Source: an uncultured Collinsella sp. (lineage in GTDB: Bacteria; Actinomycetota; Coriobacteriia; Coriobacteriales; Coriobacteriaceae). Taken from it: DNA of 40,840 nt. The stretch spans positions 1 through 40,840 of the forward strand of contig CABUQG010000015.1 of assembly GCA_902493535.1 (NCBI GenBank). The letters run 5' to 3'. The position numbers were made by a program, and so were the translations under genes. Below are positions 33,451-40,840 of this stretch, piece after piece. A model generated the notes under the pieces. That model saw only the letters and a program-made list of their open reading frames with translations, had not been told where the DNA came from and ran no database searches. Numbering within the stretch: the stretch's first letter is position 1; each line of letters begins with the position of its first letter.

Positions 33451-34254
33451 TTAAGCGCCGGCGATGATGAGGACTGGACGTGCGCTGTCGGTGGCCTCGG
33501 CGATTGAGGTGGCGACGGAATGATCGGGGTCACGGTCCATCACGATGGCGTCGACATCGGTCAGCTCGGCAAAGCGGTACATGCCGCGTCCGTTAACCTT
33601 GCTGGCGTCCATGAGGGCGACGCTTTGATGGGCCGCGGCGATCATAGCCGTTTTAGTCTCGGCCATCTGGGGAAAGTCGGTCGTAAAGCCGCAGCTGGAG
33701 ACAAAGGCGCCGGGGCACATGACGGCCAGATCGGCATGGACCATTTGGAGCGCCTGCATAGTGAGCGGTCCGTACAAATAACGATGGCCTTTGCGCAACG
33801 CCCCGCCCAGCATGACGACATCGACCGAGGGCATGCTCTCGTCGATGTAATCGGCAATGGTAATGTCGGCCGTGATGACGGTGATGCCGTTGCGCTGGTC
33901 GAGGAGCCGAACGAACTCGAGCGCCGTGGTGCCCGAGTCGACGAGCAGCGTGTCGCCGTCATTGACGAGCTCGATGGCGCTTTGCGCGATGGCTTGCTTG
34001 GCGGCGACGTTGACATTGATGCGGCGATCCTGCGTGGAGACGGTCAGGCGTTTGTGGAGCGATACGGCACCGCCATGCGTGCGGCGCAGCTTGCCTGCTT
34101 CGGCGAGCGCGTCCAGGTCGGCGCGGGCGGTGACGGAGGACACGCCAAAGGTCTGGGCGATTTCTGCTACCTGCACCGAGGCATTATGATCGAGCATCTC
34201 CATGATGGCGGAACGACGCTCGTCGGCGAAAGCTCGGGTTGTTGCGTGGGCCAT
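33451..34254 (-). CDS. DeoR-family regulator beside the class II aldolase
   Basis: This 267-residue protein has an N-terminal DeoR helix-turn-helix (RSAIMEMLDHNASVQVAEIA, then FGVSSVTARADLDALAEAGKLRRTHGGAV) and a DeoRC sensor with LLVDSGTTALEFVRLL and VVMLGGALRKGHRYLYGP. It starts at ATG 34254 after GGAG. It diverges from the aldolase at 34590, so it may sense a tagatose or fructose phosphate and control that gene, and possibly lacAB too, since lactose operons in Firmicutes are often under a DeoR-type LacR. That last point is an inference. Confidence 0.88.
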   Translation of the reverse strand: MAHATTRAFADERRSAIMEMLDHNASVQVAEIAQTFGVSSVTARADLDALAEAGKLRRTHGGAVSLHKRLTVSTQDRRINVNVAAKQAIAQSAIELVNDGDTLLVDSGTTALEFVRLLDQRNGITVITADITIADYIDESMPSVDVVMLGGALRKGHRYLYGPLTMQALQMVHADLAVMCPGAFVSSCGFTTDFPQMAETKTAMIAAAHQSVALMDASKVNGRGMYRFAELTDVDAIVMDRDPDHSVATSIAEATDSARPVLIIAGA

Positions 34255-34589
34255 ATCTGCTCCATCATCGTCTGAAATTTGCAGGAATTGTGTTGACTCT
34301 ATTTTCGTTCATTTTCTTTTTGAGTAAGAAAATACCTTTCGATTACTTATCTTTTCTATAAAAGAAAGACGCTGAACGCCAAAAATTCAATATCGAACAT
34401 GTTCACTCGGCTCAAATTTCTTCCGTTTGCTTTTCAAAAATGACTGTATTGACCTGCATGGGCTCAATATCTCGCACGTGCAAAGCTGCTGAATTTCATA
34501 CAATGAGCGCAGCAAAACGCAAGGTAAAACGCCTTGTGAACAACTACGCCCGATGTCCAGATGCGGGCGAGGGAGAGGAGCAAACGCTC
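34255..34589. promoter_or_regulatory. AT-rich divergent control region of deoR2 and the aldolase
   Basis: The gap is far richer in A and T than its neighbours. TCTTTT (34350-34355) and AAAAGA (34360-34365) form a short symmetric site, and several TTTTC and GAAAA runs stand around it (34301-34367). TTGACT (34293-34298) and TTGAGT (34320-34325) are possible -35 elements without clear -10 partners. An in-frame ATG at 34440 would add 50 unrelated residues to the aldolase and is unlikely. Confidence 0.4.
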
Positions 34590-35447
34590 ATGGCACTTGT
34601 TACCACCGAAAAGATGCTCAAGGACGCTCAGGCCGGCCATTACGCCGTTGGCGCGTTCAACGTCGAGAACCTCGAGTTTGTTATGGCCGTTCTGGCCGCT
34701 GCCGAGGAGACCAAGTCCCCCGTCATCATGCAGACCACCCCGGGCACCATCAAGACCGCTGGTCTGGACTACTTCTACGGCATGGTCAAGGCTGCCGCCG
34801 AGCGCGCTTCCGTGCCCGTCGCTCTGCACCTCGATCACGGCGATGGCTATGACCGCTGCATGCAGGCTTTCCGCACTGGCTACACCTCTGTCATGATCGA
34901 CGGTTCGCACGAGTCCTTCGAGGACAACATCGCCCTGACCAAGTCCGTCGCCGACGCTGGCCGCGCCATGGGTGTGCCCGTCGAGGCCGAGCTTGGCAAG
35001 GTTGGCGGCAAGGAGGACGACGGTCCCGCGGTTGAGGGCGAGAGCCCCTACACCGATCCGGCCGAGGCCAAGGAGTTCGTCGAGCGCACCGGCTGCACCT
35101 CGCTGGCCATTGGCGTTGGCACCAGCCACGGCGTGTACACGAGCGATCCTCACATCGAGCAGTCCGTGGTCAAGGCCATCCGCGACGCCGTCGACGTGCC
35201 GCTGGTTCTGCACGGCACTTCCGGTGTGCCCGATGAGCAGGTCGCCGAGGCCGTGAAGAACGGCATCTGCAAGGTCAACTACGCCACCGAGCTGCGTCAG
35301 GCCTACACCAAGGGCTTCATGGCCTACATGGCCGAGAACCCTGCCTGCTTCGATCCCAAGAAGCCGGCCAAGGAGGGCATGTGTGAGATCACCGAGCTGG
35401 TTAAGATCCGCATGACCAACCTTAACTCTGTGGGCAAAGCAGAGTAA
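34590..35447 (+). CDS. gatY: Class II aldolase, tagatose-1,6-bisphosphate type
   Basis: This 285-residue zinc aldolase resembles GatY/KbaY more than classical fructose-bisphosphate aldolase: YAVGAFNVENLEFV, TTPGTIKTAG, ALHLDHGDGYD with catalytic Asp82 and zinc ligand His83, VEAELGKVGGKEDD, and zinc ligands His180 (GTSHG) and His208 (LHGTSG). It would split tagatose-1,6-bisphosphate made by LacC into glyceraldehyde-3-phosphate and dihydroxyacetone phosphate. No class I lacD gene is in the window, so this is the best candidate for that step. I cannot exclude fructose-bisphosphate as the substrate. It starts at ATG 34590, nine bases after GAGGAG. Confidence 0.87.
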   Translation: MALVTTEKMLKDAQAGHYAVGAFNVENLEFVMAVLAAAEETKSPVIMQTTPGTIKTAGLDYFYGMVKAAAERASVPVALHLDHGDGYDRCMQAFRTGYTSVMIDGSHESFEDNIALTKSVADAGRAMGVPVEAELGKVGGKEDDGPAVEGESPYTDPAEAKEFVERTGCTSLAIGVGTSHGVYTSDPHIEQSVVKAIRDAVDVPLVLHGTSGVPDEQVAEAVKNGICKVNYATELRQAYTKGFMAYMAENPACFDPKKPAKEGMCEITELVKIRMTNLNSVGKAE

Positions 35448-35471
35448 CAGCAAGGGTACTCTGATCCCACC

Positions 35472-35622
35472 GGACGGTTTGGGCGGGTCCCGTACTTAGT
35501 TTCCAAAACGTCCTCGCGCATGAAGGCCCCCGTTGTCTCGCTTCTACGAAGCGTTGGCAACGGGGGCCTTCGCGCTGCGGAATGATTTTGGAAACTAAGT
35601 ACGGGACCCGCCCAAACCGTCC
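35472..35622. repeat. 151-bp element with perfect 37-bp inverted ends
   Basis: Bases 35472-35508 and 35586-35622 are exact reverse complements over 37 positions (outer end GGACGGTTTGGGCGG, inner end AGTTTCCAAAA). Between them is a second hairpin, AAGGCCCCCGTTG with CAACGGGGGCCTT. It lies directly behind the aldolase gene and may act as its terminator, but its form is that of a small non-autonomous mobile element. No flanking target duplication is obvious. Confidence 0.85.
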
Positions 35623-35690
35623 TGCTCAATCGCCCTTGTGGCGTTGGGGCTGAAGGGGTGGGGCGCGAGGGGCGCTTTGTTGGTGGGGGG

Positions 35691-35900
35691 CTAGTATGCC
35701 CGGGCTTGGTTGGGGAAGGTTTTGTCTAGGGATGCTTGGAGCTTTTCGAAGGATGCTCGCAGGTTGAGTTCCTGGTCGGTTGAGCGTTTGGCTTTTGTGG
35801 TGGGGGAGTCGAGGAGGCCGTTTCTCTGTGTCGGGGGGAAGGAGAAAAGGTTTGCATGATTTAGGGATGGCTGCTGTGCTGCGTCGTTGGAAGAATGCAT
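35691..35900 (-). CDS. Small hypothetical protein, doubtful
   Basis: This would be a 69-residue soluble protein (MHSSNDAAQQPSLNHANLF at the start, a helical ELNLRASFEKLQASLD near the end). I recognise no family. AGGAGG lies about ten bases before the ATG. Just upstream another frame ends in LLVDIEEAA and a TAA two bases before this ATG, but that frame has no credible start. It could be a leftover of a decayed small operon. Bases 35623-35690 and 35901-36154 show no other supported feature. Confidence 0.25.
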   Translation of the reverse strand: MHSSNDAAQQPSLNHANLFSFPPTQRNGLLDSPTTKAKRSTDQELNLRASFEKLQASLDKTFPNQARAY

Positions 35901-36154
35901 GCTTATGCGGCCTCCTCGATGTCCACCAAAAGGTTGCGCACGGGGTGTGCTGCTAGGTCCCGTGCGTTGGCAGTATTATGCCGCGGCTTCTGCAAAGAAG
36001 CGCTAAAGAAAGGCTTAACCTGGTTTGGTGTTACGATGAAGCTGCAGGTCAGAGGTATCGAATAACACTTTTGAAAGGTTTTGGGCTTAAGGGCTTTCTA
36101 AGGTTTGTGGCGCGGATGTGGCTCGCCTGTGTGGGGCGTGTGGATGGCTCGTTC

Positions 36155-37144
36155 CTAGCGCTGCGGCTCTGCGGCGCGCACCTGCTCGATGACCTTTTCC
36201 ATGGTGGCGTCGATGCGGTCCTTTTTGAGCTCGCATTCCCAGATGGTTATGGGTGTCCAGCCCATTTGAGTGAGTGCCGCCACGGCAGCGCGGTCGCGCT
36301 CGACGTTGCGACGGAACTTTGCCTCCCAAAACTCAACGTTGCGCTTGGGCTTGCTAGGGTTGCACTTGGGGCAGCGGTGCCAAAAGCAACCGTTGACGAA
36401 GATGGCGATCTTGCGCCCGGGAAAGGCGATGTCGGGTTTGCCGGGAACCTTCCATTCCAAGCGATAGCCCGTAAGGCCCGCGGCGCGCAGGCGCTGACGT
36501 ACGAGCAGCTCGGGTTTGGTGTTTGCACGCTTGTTGCCCTTCATGGACTTTTTTATAGCGGCGCGACGGCGGACCAGTTCGCGCTCGTCGGCGGAAAGGT
36601 CCGAGGTATCGATGCCGTCGAGCAGACCGGGCTTGGGGCGCTTCTTGCTGCGGCGCTTAGGTGCGCGCTTGGGCTTGGAAGCGGGCTCGTCGGTCGTGGT
36701 GGCCTCGGCGTCGTTGGCAGTGCTGTTGGCCTCGAGCCGATTTTCCTTCAGCTCAATCAGGGCATCAATGAGCCCCTTGTCGGCGGGCATCCACTCAACA
36801 GTGGCAAGCGAGGTGCGCGGAATCCAGCGGATATCGAGCTGGCGGTCGTGCTTCTGGGGCTCATCGGATTCTTTAGCCAGCGAGCAGTAGTAACACTCCA
36901 TTGAGAGATGAAAATCGGGGTAGTCATACTCAACGGTGTAAAAATCGCGCAGGTTGGTGACTTTTACCTGCAGCTCTTCCATGAGCTCGCGGCGTACGGC
37001 GTCCTCGGGCGTCTCGCCGCGCATGAGCTTGCCACCGGGGAACTCCCAAAGTCCCTGCATGTCGCCGTAGCCGCGCTGTACGGCAAGCAGCTCATCGGAT
37101 CCTTCCTTGCGAATGATTCCAGCAGCAACATGAACAGTCTTCAA
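36155..37144 (-). CDS. NUDIX hydrolase fused to a Vsr-type endonuclease
   Basis: This 329-residue protein joins two DNA-maintenance domains. Residues about 1-135 are a MutT-like NUDIX hydrolase with a complete box (Gly38, Glu44, then RELMEE at 52-57), likely acting on damaged or unusual nucleoside triphosphates. A basic linker (about 140-175, KPKRAPKRRSKKRPKP) follows. Residues about 196-325 are a very-short-patch-repair endonuclease: KANTKPELL-like start, GKPDIAFPGRK with catalytic Asp238, NGCFWHRCPKC, NVERDR and IWECELKK, giving zinc ligands Cys253, His256, Cys258 or Cys261, and Cys304. The position of E. coli His64 is Asn251. It starts at TTG 37144 after AGAGGA. No cytosine methylase gene is nearby. 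Confidence 0.88.
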   Translation of the reverse strand: MKTVHVAAGIIRKEGSDELLAVQRGYGDMQGLWEFPGGKLMRGETPEDAVRRELMEELQVKVTNLRDFYTVEYDYPDFHLSMECYYCSLAKESDEPQKHDRQLDIRWIPRTSLATVEWMPADKGLIDALIELKENRLEANSTANDAEATTTDEPASKPKRAPKRRSKKRPKPGLLDGIDTSDLSADERELVRRRAAIKKSMKGNKRANTKPELLVRQRLRAAGLTGYRLEWKVPGKPDIAFPGRKIAIFVNGCFWHRCPKCNPSKPKRNVEFWEAKFRRNVERDRAAVAALTQMGWTPITIWECELKKDRIDATMEKVIEQVRAAEPQR

Positions 37145-37176
37145 CAGGAGTCCTCTCTCAACATCAACAAGTGGCA

Positions 37177-37289
37177 GGGTAGTCTTTTTGGGACGGGGCT
37201 TTTTTAGCTGCCCTATGTCAAATGCGGCCTCATGCTTCGAAGGTTTCAGATGGGGTAGCTAAAAAAGCCCCGTCCCAAAAAGACTACCC
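37177..37289. repeat. 113-bp element with perfect 33-bp inverted ends
   Basis: Bases 37177-37209 and 37257-37289 are exact reverse complements over 33 positions (GGGTAGTCTTTTTGGG at the outer end, TTTTTTAGCT at the inner end), around a 47-base centre. It lies between the NUDIX-Vsr gene and the ABC transporter genes. The inner arm resembles part of the repeat at 40722-40758. Confidence 0.85.
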
Positions 37290-37347
37290 CTACCTTACAC
37301 AACGGTAAGGCAAGCGTAAGCCATATCGATGGTAGCCGACTCGTCTT

Positions 37348-37381
37348 CTTGCGACTATAGATGCCGTAGACTAATCGCAAG
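37348..37381 (+). promoter_or_regulatory. Candidate promoter and operator of the ABC transporter
   Basis: TTGCGA (37349-37354) and TAATCG (37372-37377) are 17 bases apart. CTTGCGA (37348-37354) and TCGCAAG (37375-37381) form 7-bp inverted arms around the same stretch, so a regulator could cover the promoter. Confidence 0.35.
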
Positions 37382-37393
37382 AAAGGACTCGGT

Positions 37394-38179
37394 ATGCAAA
37401 CCACGCACATGGCGACCCCGGTACTGGAGGTCGCGCATCTCGAAAAGGTATATGGAGCGCTGGGCAACGTGACCCGCGCGCTCAACGACGTCAGCTTTAC
37501 CGTCAACCGCGGCGAATTTGTTGGCATCATGGGCGCTTCGGGCTCGGGCAAGTCGACGTTGCTCAACTGCGTGTCGACCATCGATAGCGCCACAAGTGGC
37601 ACGATCCGCATCAACGGGCAGGATGTAACACGCATGAAGCAGGCTAAGCTTTCGCAGTTCCGCCGCGAGGAGCTCGGCTTTATCTTCCAGGACTCCAACC
37701 TGCTCGATACGCTCACGGCACGCGAGAACATCGCCCTGCCGCTCACCATCGCCCGCACAAACTCGGCAGAGATCTCGACCCGCGTGCAGGACGTGGCAGC
37801 GCGCCTCTCCATCAGTCAGGTGCTCGACAAGTATCCCTACCAGATGTCCGGCGGTCAGCAGCAGCGCGTTGCCGCGTCCCGCGCGCTCGTCACCGACCCC
37901 ACCATGATCATGGCCGACGAGCCCACCGGCGCCCTCGATTCCAAGAGCGCCCGTCTGCTGCTCGAGAGCCTGGAGGCCCTTAACCGCCGCCTGCGCGCCA
38001 CGGTGCTCATGGTCACGCACGACAGCTTTGCCGCCAGCTACACGAGTCGTGTGCTGTTTATTCGCGACGGCAAGATCTTCACTGAGCTGCGCCGCGGCGA
38101 CACCGACCGTCGCGAGTTCTTCGACCGCATTATGGAGGTCGTTGCCATGATGGGCGGTGAGGGCTCCGATGCTCTGTAA
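37394..38179 (+). CDS. ABC transporter ATP-binding protein, BceA type
   Basis: This 261-residue ATPase has Walker A GASGSGKS (47-54), a Q-loop in FIFQDSNLL, the signature SGGQQQR (152-158) and Walker B MIMADEP with Glu176. With the large permease that overlaps its end it forms a transporter of the BceAB/MacB-like group, which in Gram-positive bacteria usually gives resistance to cell-wall-active peptides. It starts at ATG 37394 after AAAGGA. The two-component system that normally accompanies such transporters is not in the window. Confidence 0.92.
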   Translation: MQTTHMATPVLEVAHLEKVYGALGNVTRALNDVSFTVNRGEFVGIMGASGSGKSTLLNCVSTIDSATSGTIRINGQDVTRMKQAKLSQFRREELGFIFQDSNLLDTLTARENIALPLTIARTNSAEISTRVQDVAARLSISQVLDKYPYQMSGGQQQRVAASRALVTDPTMIMADEPTGALDSKSARLLLESLEALNRRLRATVLMVTHDSFAASYTSRVLFIRDGKIFTELRRGDTDRREFFDRIMEVVAMMGGEGSDAL

Positions 38180-40391
38180 ACTCGCTTGGGGCAACGTCCG
38201 CCGCGCCGGCCGCGACTACCTCGTCTACCTTTTGACGCTCACCCTGGGTGTCACGGTCTTCTATGCCTTTAACACCATCTCGATGCAGGTCGACATCGCC
38301 GGAATCGATGAAAAGGGCTTGGCGCAGGTAATGGGCAGCATGCTCGGCGATCTGACGTACTTTTTGGCCGGTGTCATGGCCTTTTTGATGGTGTATGCCA
38401 ATAACTTCATCATGAAACGCCGCAAGAAGGAGTTTGGCCTGTACCAGGTGCTCGGCATGGGGCGCGGGCGCGTCGCCACGATCATGGCGCTCGAGACGGT
38501 GATCGTCTCGGTTGTGGCCTTTGTCGCCGGCATTGTGCTGGGTGTGGGACTCTCCCAGCTCATGACGTTCTTTACGGCCTCGCTCTTTAAGACACAGATC
38601 GCCAATTTCCACTTCTTTTTCTCGGTGCATGCGTTCAACCTGACCCTTGCCTGCATGCTCGTGATGTTTGTGCTCACGCTACTGCTGAACCTTCGCGCCG
38701 TGCGTCGTACCAAACTCATCGAGCTTATGGGTGCCGAGCGTCGCAACGAGAGCATCAAGACGCGCAACCCCTGGATCGCGATTGCCATCTTTGCTGTGGG
38801 CGTGGTGCTTGTGGGCGTGGCCTATTACCGTCTGCTACGTGATGGGTTCCCGCTAACCGCGACGGACAGCAAGCTGCAAGAGGCCATGAACCAGTTTGGC
38901 ATAACGACCGCTATGGTTACCGTGGGCACCTTTGCCCTGTTCTGGGGACTCTCGGGCATGCTCATCAAGCTGCTGCAGAGCCTGCGCAGCGTGTATTGGC
39001 GCGGCCTCAACATGTTTACCGTGCGCCAGCTTGCGGCCAAGGTCAACACGGTGTGCTTTTCGATGGGCGTCATCGCGATGCTCCTGTTTTTGGCCATCAC
39101 CTCGGTGACGTGCGGTATGTCGATTGCCAACGTGATGAACGAAAACCTGGAGCGCTATAACCCTGTTGACGTGTCTCAGACGTATGTCTATTACACGCCC
39201 GATACGCTCGACTACTACAAAGAGTACGTCAATCCGTCTGAAGCCGATCGCATGGTGCTGGCCGATAGTACGGTCGATTTGTACTCCGCATGGCACGGCG
39301 ATCCATGGCACGGCGATCGTAAGGGCAAGTCGGCGGACAACAACGACGAGACCGGCAAGAAGGTCAATATCGCCGATGTTGCCGGTGAGCATGTGCAGAT
39401 CGATTCGTATCTGAGTTACCCGTTTGGTGGTTCGGATCCTTCGGTGACCCCAAGTGAGATGTGCAAGATCATGGGCGAAAAGCTTCCCAAGGCGTTCGGG
39501 GGTAGCAATGCCGATGCGATGGGTCTGTTTGTGACGCCGGCGAGCCAGTACAACAAACTGCGTCAGATGATGGGCGAGGAGCCGGTGCACATCGGTCACG
39601 ACCAGTATCTGCTCACGTGTGATATGGGCGGCGAGCTGGTCGACCTGTACACCAAGTATATGGCTGGCGGCCATGCCCTTACCTTGGGCGGGCATACGCT
39701 CAAGCCCGCAACCGATAAGTCGGACGAAGATACGGCGGCCATCGCCAACTCGGCGATGGGCAGTAATCCGGGTACCGTCGTCGTTGCCGACGAGCTGTTG
39801 TCCCAACTTAATCTGCAGCCGTATTCCAGTAGCCTGCTCGTTAACTACAAACAGGGGATGGATACGACCGAGGCAGACGAGAGCATTAAATACACTGTGC
39901 TCGACAATCTGCTCGTTGACGGCAAGGAGTCGGGGTCGTGGGGAACCTTCATCACACGCTCCGAGATGTACACGCAAGCAGCGCAAATGAACGGTCTTAT
40001 TAGCTACCTAGCCATCTACATCGGCTTTGTATTGGTCGTTGCATGCGCGGCGATTCTGTCGATCCAGCAACTCTCCAACGTGGCCGACGGCAACCGCAGC
40101 TATCGTGTGCTGGCACAGATCGGCTGTGAGGACCGCAAGATTTGCCATTCGGTGATGGCGCAGCAAGCGGTATTCTTCCTGTTCCCGCTGGCAGTGGGCC
40201 TGGCGCACTCCTTTGTGGCACTTAAGGTGATCATCGAGCTGGTGAGCATTTTCGGAAATATGAGCATCGGCGGCACCGTGGGCCTCACCTGTGCAATCTT
40301 CCTGGCAGCATACGGTGGCTACTTCCTGGTGACCTATCTCATGAGCACCGGCATGGTACAAGCTGCCATCGCCACCCGTTACAGCGAGTAA
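38169..40391 (+). CDS. ABC transporter permease, BceB type (FtsX family)
   Basis: This 740-residue permease has a first membrane segment at about 18-40, an FtsX-type block of segments in the N-terminal half, a large outside domain of roughly 270 residues (after the TSVTCGMSIANVMNENLERY region), and three or so closing segments (LISYLAIYIGFVLVVACAAIL onward). That layout is the BceB type. I start at ATG 38169 (MLCKLAWGNVRRAGRDYLVY), six bases after GAGG and overlapping the ATPase gene by 11 bases. The outside domain is the probable peptide-sensing part. Confidence 0.9.
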   Translation: MLCKLAWGNVRRAGRDYLVYLLTLTLGVTVFYAFNTISMQVDIAGIDEKGLAQVMGSMLGDLTYFLAGVMAFLMVYANNFIMKRRKKEFGLYQVLGMGRGRVATIMALETVIVSVVAFVAGIVLGVGLSQLMTFFTASLFKTQIANFHFFFSVHAFNLTLACMLVMFVLTLLLNLRAVRRTKLIELMGAERRNESIKTRNPWIAIAIFAVGVVLVGVAYYRLLRDGFPLTATDSKLQEAMNQFGITTAMVTVGTFALFWGLSGMLIKLLQSLRSVYWRGLNMFTVRQLAAKVNTVCFSMGVIAMLLFLAITSVTCGMSIANVMNENLERYNPVDVSQTYVYYTPDTLDYYKEYVNPSEADRMVLADSTVDLYSAWHGDPWHGDRKGKSADNNDETGKKVNIADVAGEHVQIDSYLSYPFGGSDPSVTPSEMCKIMGEKLPKAFGGSNADAMGLFVTPASQYNKLRQMMGEEPVHIGHDQYLLTCDMGGELVDLYTKYMAGGHALTLGGHTLKPATDKSDEDTAAIANSAMGSNPGTVVVADELLSQLNLQPYSSSLLVNYKQGMDTTEADESIKYTVLDNLLVDGKESGSWGTFITRSEMYTQAAQMNGLISYLAIYIGFVLVVACAAILSIQQLSNVADGNRSYRVLAQIGCEDRKICHSVMAQQAVFFLFPLAVGLAHSFVALKVIIELVSIFGNMSIGGTVGLTCAIFLAAYGGYFLVTYLMSTGMVQAAIATRYSE

Positions 40392-40429
40392 CAAGCGGGC
40401 AAAATCGTCGCAAAATCAGAGGCGTATGA

Positions 40430-40469
40430 CCGCCGCGAAGGGACCAGGGGCCCTTTCGCGGCGGTTTTT
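40430..40469 (+). terminator. Terminator after the ABC permease
   Basis: CCGCCGCGAAGGG pairs with CCCTTTCGCGGCGG and is followed by TTTTTG. Confidence 0.85.
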
Positions 40470-40492
40470 GCCAATCTGGTGCGTCTTAGATA

Positions 40493-40613
40493 CAAGTGAG
40501 TAGACTATTTTGAACCTGTCAAGCACATCGCGACAAATGCTCAATAAAACCGCAGGTCAGAGCCGTGGCGTTTTGGGGCGTGCTTGGCTTCCTGCAAAAA
40601 GTCTACTCACTTG
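40493..40613. repeat. 121-bp element with 14-bp inverted ends
   Basis: CAAGTGAGTAGACT (40493-40506) and AGTCTACTCACTTG (40600-40613) are exact reverse complements. Further inside, CAAGCA and TGCTTG form a second pair. A TTTTTC follows the right end. No reading frame inside is credible. Confidence 0.65.
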
Positions 40614-40658
40614 GTTTTTCTGCTAGAAGACCGCCACGAGGGAAGGCAACTCCCCCGG

Positions 40659-40758
40659 GTAGTCGTTGGGGACGTTCTTAAACGACTAGTCAAACAAGAA
40701 CGTCCCCAATGACTACTTTGCGGGCAGCTAAAAGAGCCCCATCCTAAATTAGCTGCCC
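40659..40758. repeat. Two adjacent inverted-repeat elements
   Basis: GTAGTCGTTGGGGACGTTCTT (40659-40679) pairs with 40696-40716 at 20 of 21 positions; its left half matches 23111-23140. Next to it GGGCAGCTAA (40722-40731) pairs with TTAGCTGCCC (40749-40758), and its AGCTAAAAGAGCCCCATCC resembles the arm at 37257-37275. Bases 40760-40840 show nothing I can support. Confidence 0.7.
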
Positions 40759-40840
40759 CGCCAACACCGCAGCTAGAGCAAAAGCCAGACACTATGACCC
40801 AATCCGAGGGCACTAAAAAGATAGGAGCCCCCGCTCGTGA

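Noticed and set aside
35901..36090. Minus-strand frame ending LLVDIEEAA just before the small protein at 35900
   Set aside because: It has no plausible start codon or ribosome site and is closed by a stop about 60 codons upstream.
40607..40813. Minus-strand frame of 68 codons near the window end
   Set aside because: It lies across inverted-repeat elements, lacks a ribosome site and has no recognisable features.
1..40840. tRNA or rRNA genes
   Set aside because: I saw no cloverleaf-like segment or ribosomal RNA sequence in the spacers, though without a covariance search a tRNA could be missed.

Overview
The window reads as a carbohydrate-utilisation island from a GC-rich, low-redundancy bacterial chromosome. 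The gene content is Firmicute-like: lactose-family PTS permeases, 6-phospho-beta-galactosidases, the tagatose-6-phosphate pathway and a galT of the Firmicute type. The coding style is high-GC and the spacers carry many GGGGAC-type inverted repeats. That mix suggests a gut Coriobacteriia member, most likely Collinsella or a close relative. This assignment is an inference from general knowledge, not a database result.

Layout. 1-2147: galM (-) diverges from a DeoR regulator (+). 2268-2563: a four-unit array of 55-bp hairpins. 2580-6416: a GntR regulator, an unrecognised TIM-barrel-like protein and a divergent PTS EIIBC (module A). 6506-7427: a deoR remnant and a RelE/ParE-type toxin-antitoxin pair. 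7496-22355: hairpin array B, then three PTS modules. Each module has one EIIBC gene, one lacG and a divergent LacI regulator with its own operator set. They are module B (7806-12367, whose EIIBC is broken by an in-frame amber codon), module C (12701-17459) and module D (17721-22355, the closest to classical lacEG). Arrays C and D of the same hairpin lie right behind the LacI genes of modules B and C. 22570-27573: the only EIIA gene (lacF), an unknown membrane protein, then lacA, lacB, a lacX-like mutarotase and lacC. 27892-32086: galT and galK (-) diverging from a fourth LacI gene with three matching operators. 32216-35447: an FprA flavodiiron protein, a second DeoR regulator and a class II aldolase of the tagatose-bisphosphate (GatY/KbaY) type. 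36155-40391: an unusual single-chain NUDIX-Vsr fusion and a BceAB-type ABC transporter.

How it works together (known pathways plus inference). The EIIBC permeases, fed by the single LacF, bring in lactose-like beta-galactosides as 6-phosphates. The LacG enzymes release galactose-6-phosphate. LacAB convert it to tagatose-6-phosphate, LacC phosphorylates it, and the class II aldolase probably takes the place of LacD. Free galactose is handled by GalM, GalK and GalT. Four LacI, two DeoR and one GntR regulators control the parts, and a shared TGAACGGT motif in nearly all these control regions hints at a common global regulator.

The most unexplained signal is the hairpin family: twelve 55-bp hairpins in four arrays with a period of about 80 bp, all in the same orientation, most of them directly behind regulator genes. 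Their variable base pairs stay pairable in plus-strand RNA. Array B, the deoR remnant and a shared 31-bp tag together suggest that a deoR-tag-array segment was duplicated and later split by the toxin-antitoxin module.
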